A DNA stretch of 64,000 nt from Zonotrichia leucophrys gambelii (GCF_028769735.1 NC_088188.1:2627001-2691000), one strand, 5' to 3'; shown: positions 36,832-48,603, counted from the first letter of the stretch. Notes: generated by a model not told the origin, from the sequence alone. Numbers and translations are program-made.

Positions 36832-37320
36832 TGCCTAACCAAAGAGCACTGCTGCAGCCTGGTGTACCTACTACAGACCTAACCACTGCAACCTACTGTA
36901 CCTACTACAGGCCTAACCACTGCCAGCTGGTTTACCTACTACAGGCCTAACCACTGCAAGCTGGTGTACCTACCACAGGCCTAACCAACCAAAGAGCACT
37001 GCTGCCAGCTGGTGTACCTACTACAGCCTAATCTGCATGGGACCTAACAGCCTAACCAAGAGCACGTGAGTGTGATCTACTACTGGCCTACCCTGCAAGC
37101 TGGTACTACACAGGCCCACCACCAAACATGCTGCAGCTGTGTACCTACTCAGGCCTACCAAGAATCACAATCACAGAATACAGGTGAAGAGACCTTAATC
37201 TGAGTTCAACCATTCCTGACACCTAACTAACTGCACCGTGACAGCACTGTGCGACTGGTGCACCTACTCAGGGCAACACAAAGAGCACTGCTGTGACTGT
37301 GTACATACTAAGGCCTTACT
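36832..37320. repeat. 34-bp minisatellite, decaying to the right
   Basis: TACCTAC anchors occur at 36865, 36899, 36933 and 36967, an exact 34-bp period, and then at 37015 (48 bp, with an extra AACCAAAGAGCACTGCTG segment). The unit reads TACCTACTACAGGCCTAACC plus ACTGCAAGCTGGTG. From about 37030 the units continue to 37320 with many short deletions and a CR1-like scrap at 37161-37215. Confidence 0.85.
37161..37215 (-). mobile_element. CR1 LINE scrap inside minisatellite
   Basis: AATCACAGAATACAGGTGAA, AGAGACCTTAATCTGAG and TTCAACCA resemble the reversed CR1 3' end with several missing bases. It is short, so confidence is limited. Confidence 0.5.
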
Positions 37321-37361
37321 TCACATTTTGCTCTCCTGCCATCAAATATGCCTTACATGTC

Positions 37362-37602
37362 AATGGCCAAGGGCATGGCTTGAGCTGTGCCAGGGCAGGG
37401 TTAGGTTGGATATAGGGAAAGGTTCTTCCCCCAGAGGGTGCTGGGCACTGCCCACAGCCCTGAGGCTGCCAGAGCTCCAGGAGTGTTGGACACCACTCCC
37501 AGGGTGGGATTGTTGTGGGGTCTGTGCAGGACCAGGCACTGAGCTCATAGATCTCTGTGGGCTCTTCCATCCCAGGATATCCTGTGACTCTGTGATTTTA
37601 TG
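37362..37602 (+). mobile_element. CR1 LINE, 3' end
   Basis: It shows the typical CR1 3' text: TTAGGTTGGATATAGGGAAA, GGTTCTTCCCCCAGAGGGTG, CTGCCAGAGCTCCAGGAG, then TCCCAGGATATCCTGTGACT, ending in CTGTGATTTTATG. It is 5'-truncated and non-coding. Confidence 0.9.
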
Positions 37603-37822
37603 AAAACATGCTTGAAATTATTTTGCTGCCACTTTAGTGTCAACAGACAAGATGGTGCAATTCATTGCAATGACCACTGTAGGCTGCCCAAAGCCACAGA
37701 GCAGAGGTTTCCTCCCTGCTGTACCACTCACCTGCACAGGACCAAAACCAGAGCAGCTCTGGGTGCCTCTGTTCATGCTGCAACCACAGCTCCTGGCTCC
37801 AGGATAAGTCAGTCCAAAAGAA

Positions 37823-37823
<1 letters not shown>

Positions 37824-37877
<54 letters not shown>

Positions 37878-37985
37878 TATATATATATTAAAAAAATATA
37901 ATATATATTATATATATATTGTAGGTAGATAGATATAGATATATATTATATATTTTGAATTTTTTTTTAATTTATATTTTATAAC
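37824..37985. repeat. (TA)n / (CA)n microsatellite with AT-rich tail
   Basis: A (TA)n run occupies about 37824-37865. A short (CA)n follows, then (TA)n again, then irregular TATATTA and TAGATA units and a T-run. Confidence 0.9.
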
Positions 37986-37989
37986 AGCT

Positions 37990-39419
37990 CTTTATTCAGC
38001 CACATGGTCCATGCTGCTCCTGCTCAACAAAACTTGTACACTGGATGTCCTACTTCTGGGAAATTCCACCACTAAAAAAAGAATTTTATTTAAACAGACA
38101 TCACTGGGCCAAAAAGAGACAATAGATTCAGCTGGTTCTCCCACATACAAGGTTCAGCAGTGAGTATGCCAGGGGATAAAAAAAATGGGAGAAGAAGACA
38201 TAGTACTGCAGGAATTTTCAAAAATCCTTTCCAGCAAAGTGTGTAAGTGTATCCCTACCACTGAGCTCTGCATAGGAATAATTGCACTAAAGCAAATAGT
38301 TGGATTTCCATAGGTGAGCACACGCAGCCATGCCAGAGCCAGGGTCAGGCCACATGCCTGATGCTAGCACAGAGTGAGTTAGTGGCATGTTCTGCAGAAT
38401 TTTGACCATATATTTTCTGTTCCTTTTTGTTACAGCAGGTGTTAATACATCAGGTGCCTCAAACTGTACCTCTAAAATATTTATTTTCCTGAATATTACA
38501 TTTCTAGTCATATTATTTAAATGTATCAGGAAAGCTTCAACTAAATCTTTTAATCCCATTTGATCTACAAACAGAGCTGCAACATGACAGCTTGGATTAA
38601 TGCATCTGGCATTTGTGAAATTATAAACCTCACACAGCAAACAGACAGCCACTGCTGCTCTTTCCTTTCTGCTTGTGTAGCACCAGGCTAAACTAAAACA
38701 AACCCTTTCCCTGCATCTACTTGATTGAAAGATAGACATGCAGGAAAGGGTGAAGTACCCTAAGTGATGGGCTCAGTGGGATATTGAATTTATGTCTACG
38801 CTTTGATGCTTCTGGGTTTCGTTTTCTGCTCCTGAGTAGAATTAATTCTGTTCCCCACAGGAGTATATTTGGTATTTTTTATATGCCCATCCCCCCTCCA
38901 TTTTATTGTTTTAAATCCAACTTTAGGGAAAAGACAAGAGGTCAAGGAAAGACAGAAGGAATGAAAAGCAGAGAGGGGACCTTTTACACCACAAATACTG
39001 GTAAGACCCCTTTTAATATCCTAAGCCCCATTTTGTCTGTCTTGGTTTCAAAAAGAGACAAGAAACTCTTTTAAAGGGGCCCCTGTATCCTCATTTCCAA
39101 TTCCATGTTCTCCCTGACAGCCCTTTACTTTGTGTTCCTGACAGTTACACCACTGACAGCATTACTTTTCCCCTTATACTCCACAGCAAGAGGCAGAGAC
39201 ATGTGCTGATCCAGCAGCCCAAATCCAACAGTGAAAACCCCCCTGGCTCTGCCTCACGCTCCTGGGCTGGCTGTGGGGAAGGGGGTGAGCTCTCCCAAGG
39301 ACCAAGGACCCCCAAACCAACAAAACGCTGCTGAGGCTTCCAGAGACTCATCAGCATTCAGAGCTGCCACCTCCACACCGTGCAGGACACTTCAAAGAGT
39401 GTAAAAGCACAAGATTATG
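37990..39419. other. Single-copy non-coding DNA
   Basis: About 1.4 kb. A 150-codon minus-strand frame at 38287-38739 has no recognisable domain and no repeat relationship. I leave it uncalled. Confidence 0.45.
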
Positions 39420-39425
39420 GAATAA

Positions 39426-39838
39426 TATTGTATTTTCAGGGAGTGTCCCAATGAAGGCAGGAATGATGAATCTGACTCCATGTTCTCAAAGGCTAATTTA
39501 TTACTTTATTATACTATATTATACTAAAGAAAACTATACTATACTAAAGAATACATAAAGGATATTTACTGAATGCTAAAAAGATAATAATGAAACTCCT
39601 GACTCTTGCCAGAGTCCCCAAACAGCTTGGCCCTGATTGGCCGAAGAGTGAAAACAACTCCCAGCAGAATGCAATGGAACAATCACCTGCGGGTAAACAA
39701 TCTCCAAACACATTCCACATGAGCACAACACAGGAGAAGCAAATGAGATAAGAATTGTTTTCCTTTTCTCTGAGGCTTCCCAGCTTCCCAGGAGAAAAAT
39801 CCTGGGTGAAGGAATTTTTTCAGAGAATGAATGCCACA
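39426..39838 (-). mobile_element. Solo ERV LTR, family C
   Basis: The flanks are GAATAA (39420-39425) and GAACAA (39839-39844), a 6-bp TSD with one change. On the minus strand it starts TGTGGCATTCATTC and ends AATACAATA. Its AT tract is short (39505-39552). Confidence 0.87.
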
Positions 39839-39844
39839 GAACAA

Positions 39845-41784
39845 CGCAATAAGAGGGAACAAAACAGGTGGAGGAAGAAAAGGACTGCTACAAATGAAGG
39901 GTTTTGTCTGGAAGTTTGCTTCCTGGCAGCCAGTTTGCAACACCATTTTGGTCCAGACTTTCCAGTGGTCTGAGTGCTGAGCTCATGGTCAACTACACAG
40001 TAGAAATATCCAGGTTTCCAAGCACACAGAGCCATTCCTCATCCTACAGTTACACAAATCCCAATTAGCCCCATTTACCAGTAGCTCTGTCAGGGTTACA
40101 TCCATGTGGTGTGAAGGGATGTTTCACACATGCCCATTTCCCTTCCAACACCGTTCCACCAGCCATGCCCCTGGACAAACTGAAGTCCCCAGAGCTCACA
40201 CCAGAAAGGCACTGAACCCCATGGCCCCAGCACAGTGTCCTTGCCCATCTCCACATCCAGGCATCCATGGCAGAGATTGTTCCCCACCCTTCACAAACCA
40301 GGGCAGAGGGTCCCAAAGTGCAATGCCACAACCTAGACCTCAAATCTGGGCCAAGTTCTCATCTCCTGAGAAGAACAGCTGTCCGTTCTGAAGTTCTTAA
40401 AGGAATTTTGAAAGCTAAGGACCTGAATATAACCAAACTTATCTTTGGCTGAGTTTGCAGATAGGTTGACACAAACCCTATGCCTTGTACCAAATTCAAA
40501 CTGTGCCTTTCCTTTGAAATCTACTGTTCTGTTGATATTTCAGCAGCAAGGCCCTCCTTTGAAGAAGGATAAAACCTCCCTCAGAAGCAGCACAGAAATC
40601 CCTGCAGAATCTGAAGTCCACAGGGGACCCACATCACTCAGGCATTGACTGACTGACCCTTCCTTCCCAAGTGGGGATGCACTGATGGCTGAGACGGTCA
40701 GGAATGTTCATATTGGGCCCAGATTTGTTTATTCCAGGGCCTCAGATGCTTTAAAGCAGACCTACTTATAGCCTGCAATGTGTGAGTGACTCTCTGCTAT
40801 TTTGGCACTAATATTGTCAAATGGCATTAATTAAAACAAATCGCTTATAAAACAGGCTGGATTCATCAACAATAAGTGAGGAGATATTTTTTCTTTGCCT
40901 TCTTTTTTTTTTTTTTTAAGGATTTTAATGAATAAACAGCAATTCCTATTCATTATTTATCTACTTCTGAATTTTAATGAATAGTTCCCAGCGCTCATTA
41001 ACAAATCTCTGTATTTATGGAAAACTGGCACTTCATAAATATCAAATTGTGCTATTTTATGTGCTGGTTCTATATAAATATAGAAATTCTGTAATTATCA
41101 CTCGAACTGATCATTAAAATTCAAAAGCAGATAAATAAGCCCAAGCTTCCTGCCTTATTATTCAGATAAAACCTCTTTCTTTTTTAATATGGTTCCCTTT
41201 TCCCCCACATGGCACACCCTTCCCTTGGGGTGGCACACAGTTACTGGTCACCTTGCAGGTGGCACCTTTCTGCTGTGTTACCTGAGGCTTCTGCCCTGTG
41301 CCAGCAGCAGGAACTCTTTCCCCCAGCCCTGCCTCTGGAGGTGGTGAGATTCCTGGTAGGCATTCTCATTCTACACTGCTCTGTCCTTTTTTCCCCTCGA
41401 CACTGTTATTGACTTTGGTATTATCACAGCATAAACCATTAGCCATTTTATGCAAATCCCTGTGTTGAATGAAATCCGTGTCAATCCATAAAATCAAATT
41501 CCAACGTGCTGAGTGCCCTGAGCGTCTGGAGCTGCCTTTGTTCAGAACTGCTGGGAGGAACCCCCCCCAGTCACACCCAAACCAAAGTCAGGCTCTGCAG
41601 CCTGCTCTGCCCTTGATCCCACTCATCTCTGGGGTACAGAACAGCTCATGTCCAGATCCCAGGGTGAGGGGCACCTGAAGCACCACTGCTGCTGCCCAGG
41701 AAGCTGTCCCAGTTTTACAGCTCTTCATTTCAGTTTAGTGCTTGAACCAGTGCTTGAATCTACGTGAGGAAAATGAGCATTAAC
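39845..41784. other. Single-copy DNA with AT-rich conserved-looking block
   Basis: No gene. Positions 40730-41180 are AT-rich, include ATTAATTAAAAC and several TTTAATGAATA motifs, and have a poly-T run at 40903-40917. The GC-richer flanks hold only short frames. Confidence 0.4.
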
Positions 41785-42139
41785 TGTAGGAGCAATGGGG
41801 GTAGCACGGTGGGGATGGACAGAGAGCAGAGATCTCTGCAGCCAGGTCAGGAACTTGGGGTTTATTGCAAAGAGCCTGGGGGCAGGGCCCTGCTGGGAGC
41901 TGCCAAACACAGCTCAGAGCAGGGCCCAGAGAAGAGAGGGGGAGAGAGGATGAGAGGGTGAGAGAGTAAAAGGGGTAAGAGAGCAAGTGTCCTGTTACAA
42001 TACAATAAATCTTCTTCTGTGTTGAATATTCTCATTCTCACTAACCAATCTAGTACAAGATACAAATCCTACAGCATTTACATACAGCCTATAAGAATCA
42101 CTACATTACCACACTGTGTTACATTTGAAACCCTAAAAA
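41785..42139 (-). mobile_element. 3' LTR of a truncated ERV
   Basis: On the minus strand it ends TGCTCCTACA at 41785. It has a polyadenylation signal (reverse of 41861-41866, GCAATAAACCCC) followed by CTGACCTGGCTGCAGAGATC. Upstream is a purine tract (AAAGAGGAG, reverse of about 42140-42148), the place of the polypurine tract next to a 3' LTR. The LTR therefore begins near 42139, or alternatively at TGTAACAC, 42123. Confidence 0.65.
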
Positions 42140-42443
42140 CTCCTCTTTGGGCCCCTTCTGCCAAGCTGTAGGGTCTGCTCTGACCCTTGGGCCTGTCTGC
42201 AAGCAGAGGGTGTTGTTCCATCAAAAGGGGATCACCTTCAGCTGGCCACACCATTGTTTTCCAGTTGTTCAGTAACTGAGGTATCTCAAAACTTGCTTTC
42301 ATTTCAGTCTTGGTTATAATTTCTATATTCTCCAAATCTTTTGCCAGACAATCATATTTATAAGGCTTTCCTGTTTCATCTTCCCCAACAATTAACTTTA
42401 CAGTGAACAACATATCAGCCTCCTGCACTTGGGGTTGCTTCAC
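42078..42443 (-). pseudogene. ERV internal ORF remnant next to the 3' LTR
   Basis: An open frame of about 121 codons on the minus strand starts after an in-frame stop (TGA at 42446-42444). It runs through the presumed polypurine tract at 42140-42148 into the LTR. The usual ATG inside it is at residue 11. The middle is rich in charged residues with LIVGEDETGK and KDLENIEIITKTEMKA stretches, which looks coding and not random. I do not recognise it as Gag, Pol or Env. Position suggests it is the last ORF of the provirus, cut off at its 5' side. The alternative is a chance frame. Confidence 0.4.
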
Positions 42444-42449
42444 TCAAGC

Positions 42450-43525
42450 CATGTGCAGCCAAACCCCCAGAGCACACCAACATCTTATGGATGTGTGAGG
42501 GTGCTCCCATCCCAAAGCACAAGGAGATGAAGAAGGTAAAAGATGTGGCTCAGAGGCCACAGTGCCTACTCAAGGGGAAAAGCAAGCAGGAATTTAAAAG
42601 GCAGATAAAACCAAAATCTGTATTAGCCTAAAAACCCCAGAGATTCTACAGGGCAGTGCAGCAGATGTGTGGTGTTAATGGTTATTCCTTTAAAAAATCA
42701 GTCCAATGAAAGCATTTAAGGTCAGGGAAATCTTATGTTTCCTGACTGCATTAGGCCATGAGACCAAGAGCTGCCCAGGCTGCACCTCTCTCTTTAGAGA
42801 AGTCTGTGTGCAATAGTTTCCCCAGGATTTTTTTTTCTATCCTCTGTCATTGCCACAGTGCTGGAGACGTTTGTGACAATTGTTAAAAAAAATATGTGAT
42901 TAGCAAATGGAAGAACCATGACTCCTCTTAATTAAAATTCTTGGTTTTTCTTTTGTTTAAAAAACCCTAATCACCCTGGTGTTTTGCATGTCAGTGCACC
43001 TGTGATGAAACAGACTTTGGATCTCAAAAACTGGGGCTCCACCTGAGCATCAGGTCATTTATCAGGTTAGCAATGGGAAAATTATTTCCCAGTTTGCTGG
43101 CTAGGCTTAAGTGGTTTGTAGCAGCTTAATCCAAAACTTTCCTTGTGCCAAAACTGGCATTTCTGTGCTCCCCAGAGCTAAATCAGACCAACACTCTTCC
43201 AAATTGAGTCAATTGAGTCAACTGAGTCAACACTCCCTGCACCACCTGTGAGAAAAAAATGACACTTCTATCCTTTTTTAGTCCATTTAACTGGAGAACA
43301 CTGAGGTTTAGAGGAAGTGTTGAGTTTGATGTGTTTTAAGCCCACCTTCCCCTCTTGGCATTAAGGAAGACAGGTGGTACACCAGCACTTCACCTCATTT
43401 CTTCCACCTGCTTTCCTTTGCTGTGCAGAAACTTTGCCTTTTCTTTGACATGGAATTTGTACCCACTCTGGGGCAGGAGGAGTGTGCTCAGCCCCTGTTG
43501 GTGATGGCACCTCACAAAATGAGGC
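42450..43525. other. Non-coding DNA, possibly ERV-derived at the left
   Basis: The first few hundred bases may still be proviral, but I cannot recognise coding sequence. A small (AATTGAGTC)3 repeat lies at 43201-43232. Nothing else found. Confidence 0.4.
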
Positions 43526-43530
43526 TCTTC

Positions 43531-43971
43531 TTCATCACTGCTATTTTCTGAAAAATTCCTTCACCAGGATTTCCTCTCCATGTTTCGCTGCTCTGGAATG
43601 TGGTTGGGAGATTGTTTATCCAAACATATGAATTGTTTTTAACTAATGACCAATCACAGCCAGCTGTGTCAGACTCTGAGGAGTAAGTCATGAGCTTTCA
43701 TTATCATTCTTGTTTAGCATTCTGATGTATCCTTTCTCTATAGTTGAGTATAGTTTATTATATGTAATATGATAATGTAATATGATGTGATATAATATAA
43801 TATAATATAATATAATATAATATAATATAATATAATATAATATAATATAATATAATATAATATAATATAATATAATATAATATAATATAATATAATACAT
43901 TGGCCTTCTGAGAAGATGGAGTCAAATTTTCATCTCTCACCTCATCCTGGGGACCTCACAACACCACAACT
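43531..43971 (+). mobile_element. Diverged C-family LTR with (ATAAT)n
   Basis: It shares the C-family order: CTATTTTCTGAAAAATTCC, GGAATGTGGTTGGGAGATTG, GACCAATCACAGCC, then CCTTCTGAGAAGATGGAGTCA. It ends near CACAACACCACAACT. A 5-bp microsatellite fills the polyadenylation-side AT tract. No TSD was found, so the ends come from alignment by eye. Confidence 0.75.
43791..43896. repeat. (TATAA)n microsatellite, about 21 copies
   Basis: A nearly perfect 5-bp repeat inside the LTR. It keeps all six frames open for long runs of Tyr/Ile/Leu codons, which explains the frames seen here. Confidence 0.95.
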
Positions 43972-44115
43972 GCAGGCCCAGAAAGAAAGATGAGACAAAC
44001 AGGATGGATTAGCTCAGGCCCTTCCCTGCAGTTATTACACACAGGCCAGTCCTGGGAGGAATCACTGAAATTCCTGTGCACAAACCTCATCTCCCGCAGC
44101 AATGCCTTTCCCAGC

Positions 44116-44737
44116 TCTTGGGAGTCTCTGCTCAAGATGACCCTGAGATGTGTTAGAAAGTCTCTTTTCCCAGCCTGGCAACTGAAGAAGGAGCCAGGAT
44201 TCTTCTGTTCTGGTTTTCAAGGTTGTTTATTTTCTCTTATCTGTTGCATTCTCTCTCTGACCTGCTGAGATCTGTCCAGCAGGTTGGGTTGTGGCACAGT
44301 CCCTGCCCTTGGGGTGGTGTTGGCTTTTTATACTAAGAACTGTGTGTACTTTATTTACAATAATTTTCCAATACCTATCACCTATGTTAGACATTCTGTC
44401 TCTACTCTAAACCAACCCAAAAGTGCCACCATCCCAGCAGAAGATGGAGGCTAGGAAGAAGGAGAAACAAGGACAAGGCACGCCCAAATTCCTCCATCTT
44501 GGGACCCTGAGCCCTCATTCTAAAAACCCCAAAATTCCACTTTTCACCCTGTGACACACTAAGTGTCATTCTACTTAAACTTTCATGGCTTGCAGATCCT
44601 CATATAAAGTTGGTAATTGTTTCCATGGTTCAAAATCAAAGGCACAGGGGTCTTGGGCTGTGTGCCAGGGTCTCTGAGCCCCCTGGCAGGGGTTTGAGCC
44701 ATCCAGGGCAGCCAGAGGGATGTCCTGAATTCTGACA
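44116..44737 (-). mobile_element. Solo ERV LTR, family D
   Basis: The flanks are CCCAGC (44110-44115) and CCCAAC (44738-44743), a 6-bp TSD with one change. On the minus strand it starts TGTCAGAATTCAGG. It has the same TATA (TTTTTATACTAAG reversed) and TTTATTTTC polyadenylation region as the copies at 6255 and 56675. Confidence 0.87.
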
Positions 44738-44743
44738 CCCAAC

Positions 44744-46014
44744 AGGGAATGCTGCAATCAGCTCTTACCAAAGGCAAAAAATCCCCCACAAATTCTTCTC
44801 TTCCACTACTGTTGTCCCCTTATCTCTAGCACTTTTTAAGTCCAGTTCCACTTTTTCAGTCTGACCCTTCTTCCATTGTGCTGAGCTTCTCCTCAGTGCT
44901 GGCTGCTGCTATTCAGGGGCTCAAGGCAGGGGAGGGTTGAAGGTTTCATTAGAGCAAAGCCCTCCCAAAGCTGAGCATTGTGCATGGCTCAGCAGCACAG
45001 TCATCACTCCTGTCCCACCACCCCCTGCCACACTGGGGAGCTTCTCCTCCAGGACACATCCCCTTGGTGTCATGGTGAGAAGTTTCTAAAATATTTTTGA
45101 ATTTATTATCTCAGTTGAAGCAACAGAAATATTTGACTTTTCTGTCTAAATCAATACAGGGTTCTTTCTCCTTTCCTTTCTTTATTTTAAGGACATGCCT
45201 GCACAACAGTTTCACTGCCAAGCTCTTCAAAAGCACAAGCAGAGGAAGAGCTGTCGGATCATTCTGGCTGTAATTTCAGTGTATCTTTCAATTGCCCACT
45301 CTAAGAGGGTCAGTCTTGTACTTTTTGACCACATTTCCCCTCCATCCAGGTTTGATGTTGACCTACTTTCCCATGCTACAATTCACTAATATTCCCTTCA
45401 GCATCCAGATAATAAAGTGAGAGAAAAAATCCAAACCCGACTTGCACTAAGCAATTATTTTCAAGTCCATATGTATTCACTGTGTTAGTGCCAGGGTTTT
45501 GTTAATGAACAATAGAGGATAATGAGATCACTTTCTAATTCTCCATCTTCTTCCATCTGAAGCTCTGGGAGCTCTGAGGAGAGACAAAAGCTGTCATGTT
45601 TTACCAGGGCATCCCTTCAAACTGCAGCACCTCACAGTGATTATAGCCATGTGTTTACAGGAAGGTGTAAAAAACAAGTGGATGGATGAATAAATAAATG
45701 AATTAAACCCCTCATGTTAAACAGTTGACACAGATTAAATAACATGTCAGGCAACTTGTTTCCCTTTGCAAATGCTGTTCCTTTAAGCTAAATCCTCAGG
45801 TAAGCCCCAGACAAGCAGAAGCACAGGTGGGAGATGAAGCTGTGTAGGAGACAGATGGGATTCTCTTACAAGCAGCCTGAAAACCCAGCACTGAGAAACA
45901 TGACCCTACACAAAATCTGTCCCTGGGGAAGGAGCCTACTCCTGGCACTGAATGTGTGAGGCTCCAGCCTGATGTCCTCCCCAGTCCTATCCCAGCCCTG
46001 TATGTGTGCTGGGA
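44744..46014. other. Single-copy non-coding DNA
   Basis: About 1.3 kb with no gene or repeat recognised. Confidence 0.5.
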
Positions 46015-46017
46015 GAA

Positions 46018-46372
46018 AACCCCAAAAGTGTTCCAGGAGCTGCAGACCCACCCCAAAACTGTTCCAGGAGCTGCAGAGCCACCCTAAAACTGTTACAGGA
46101 GCTGCAGACTGCTCTAGCCATCCCAAAACTGTTCCAGGAGCTGAAGAGCTGCCCTGGCCACCCCAAAACTGTTCTAGGAACTGCAGAGCCATCCCAAAAC
46201 TGTTGCAGGAGCTGCGGAGCCACCCTGACTGCCCCAAAACTGTTCCAGGAGCTGCAGAGTGCCCTGGTTACCCCAAAACTGTTCCAGGAGCTGCAGCACA
46301 CCCTGGTCACCCCAAAACTGTTCCAGGAGCTGCAGAGACACCCCAAAACTGTTGCAGGAGCTGCAGAGCTCT
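46018..46372. repeat. Minisatellite, 31-bp and 39/40-bp units
   Basis: Ten CCAAAACTGTTCCAGGAGCT cores have their AAAA at 46024, 46055, 46086, 46125, 46165, 46196, 46236, 46275, 46314 and 46345. The spacings are 31, 31, 39, 40, 31, 40, 39, 39 and 31 bp. The longer units carry an extra TGCCCTGGTY-like segment. The array is free of stops in several frames on both strands, giving overlapping frames of 120-167 codons. Confidence 0.93.
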
Positions 46373-47939
46373 GAGCTGCCCTGCTGGCATGAGTGTCTGA
46401 ACTCATCTCCTGAGGCAGGGCTTGGCAGGGGAGGCTGGGACAACCAGCCTGTGCCTCTCCACAGCTCTGGCTCCAGACACAGCCCCTGGGTCATCCTTTG
46501 TAAGTGCAAAGAGCACGGACAGGCAGCCAGCCCAGACACAGGCTGGGGAGAGATGCCCCGTGACCAGATGGAATATTCCAAGAGAGACATTGGAAAGTGG
46601 CCATGGGAGCCAGCAGCCCAGATCTCATTAACTGTGTCCACACTGCACAGACCTGGATGGCTCTGAGGTACTGGCACCTGACTCCTGTGCCAGCCTGTGC
46701 TGCTCTATTCCCCTCCCCAGGCCACATTATCATCTCATAAATGCTCATTAGGCCTCGGTCTTGATGAACAGCCCTTGGGCTCAGCTCCTCTTGAGCTTAT
46801 CAGAAACCCTGACAGCTCCAGGAACTGCTGCTGTCCAAGGAGCTCCTGCTTTTTAACCAACTCCTGAAACTCATTTTTCCATCCTGAGTAACAACCCTAG
46901 AATAACAATTTTGTTGTCAGAATTTCTAAGGCAGTGACTGACCTGAACTGTAGCCAGGATGAAAAGCAGCAGCAACCAAACCCATCTCCTGTCACCCACA
47001 AACAGCAGAGAGCCCTGGAGCCTCTCCCTCTGCTGGGGCCTCTCCCAGCCCAGCAAATCTCAGGTTTCTCATCCCTGCTGAGGACAGGGATGGACCCAGG
47101 GCTGATCCCCCCTCCCTGAGCTCAAGCCCTTGCTCTTGGGGAGATCCAGAGGCTTTGGATGTGAGCACTTCACTGAATTCCACGGGGATCTTTCACAGGT
47201 TTGTACCCTGTACAGACCCTTTAGGTCTGTGTTGTGTAAATGGGAATGTGCCACAGCAAATGCACATGAATATGGCTCTCCTCATCCCTGATTACTTTAG
47301 ATTTGTAAGCAAATGAGGCCTGTGAGTTACTGCTGTGCTGCAGTAAATTCTACACTAATCCTTTGTGAAGTTGTTTAACTTAAGCCATTGATTAAATGCT
47401 GTTAGGTTTAAGTGCTGTTAAACCTCACTGTTGGTCAAGTGCAGGGCTCAGGTTGGCAGGGGGGTCCACTCTGAACCTTGTGCCTCAACCAGAGGGTCTC
47501 TAATACTCCTTTTTAGCCTCACCCTCCCTATCCTCATCCTTTACCTCTCTGCCCCCACCCCCCCAACCTGCACAAAGACAATTTTTTGGCTCATTCTGAT
47601 TTTAGATGGATTGATTTCAGATTTTAGTTTGCTTTTTTCCTGTGTGTTTAACCATCTTGTAAGCAGTAGAATGAACTTTGCCCATGAACTCTGTCATGCT
47701 TTCTCTTTTATAGTGAACCTGCTTTTGCCAATACCTTTGCTGGTGATGCTTTCAGTGACCTAAAACACTCATTTGTGACACACCCCCATCAGCAGCTTGC
47801 ACACAGCTTCATGGCAGTTTGACTTTTCACTGCTTGTAAATCCCTTTTGGAAAGACAGATTCCTTTGTGAAAGCAATTTTTTTCTGTCTGATACAATTGC
47901 CACAGGGGAGATCAAACAGCTGGAAACTGCAAGGGATGG
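46373..47939. other. Single-copy non-coding DNA
   Basis: About 1.6 kb with no gene recognised. A small CT-rich patch lies at about 47515-47575. Confidence 0.5.
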
Positions 47940-47944
47940 ACCAT

Positions 47945-48603
47945 TGTCTTGGTTTGGAAAGACAGGAGTCTGCTAAGGAAGGCAGGAGCCTCCCCTGAAA
48001 TGGAAAATGTAAACCCCCTCCCTCCAAATTGCTATAAATTTTAAATTAAAGGGCTCTCAGGCAAAAATATGGGAGCAGGAATAACTGTAGGGAACAACTA
48101 GGGAAGAAAATAAAAGGATAAAATAAACAATGCAGTAAACCAAACCAACACTGCCAGAGTCAGAACCCAACCTGACACCCTGTGGGTCAGGGTGTTGGCA
48201 GCAGTCCCATTGGAATTGTGGCTCAGCCCTCCTGCAGTGTCAGGGCTGGTTCTGCTGGAGCAGGGATCCTGTAGAGAAGGATGGATTCTTCCTCTGAAGA
48301 TCCAGTGGAGAAGAGGCAGCTGCTGTTCCTCTGGGGAATCCAGTGGAGAAGCCGTGCTGGTGTTCCAGAACCTCTGGATTATATCCGGGTAGGAATGCTT
48401 GGCTCCTTCCTCTGGGCTCACATCTCCCAATGGGATGCTGTAGTTCTTATCAGCCACGCTGTGACATTCAATAGCCATTATCAGCAGGTGTCTCCCCAGA
48501 GGGAGGAGTGGGTGTGAAAGAGATAAGGAAAACTGCCCAGTGAACAGAAGACAACTGCCATACAGATGGCAAACAGATACAATTTGATTGGCAATCCAGG
48601 ACA
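47945..48603 (-). mobile_element. Solo ERV LTR, family E (5-bp TSD)
   Basis: The exact 5-bp TSD ACCAT is at 47940-47944 and 48604-48608. On the minus strand it starts TGTCCTGGATTGCC and ends AAACCAAGACA. A 168-codon minus-strand frame crosses U3 and R, but it is open only because of a 1-bp deletion relative to the copy at 12809. Confidence 0.9.

Noticed and set aside
36832..37320. Repeat array as a CRISPR
   Set aside because: Units are contiguous without unique spacers, the context is vertebrate, and there are no cas genes. It is a minisatellite.
43688..43940. Tyr/Ile/Leu-rich ORFs
   Set aside because: They are translations of the TATAA microsatellite inside an LTR.
46174..46677. 167-codon minus-strand ORF and its partners as repeat-protein genes
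   Set aside because: They are translations of the minisatellite, and similar frames are open on both strands.
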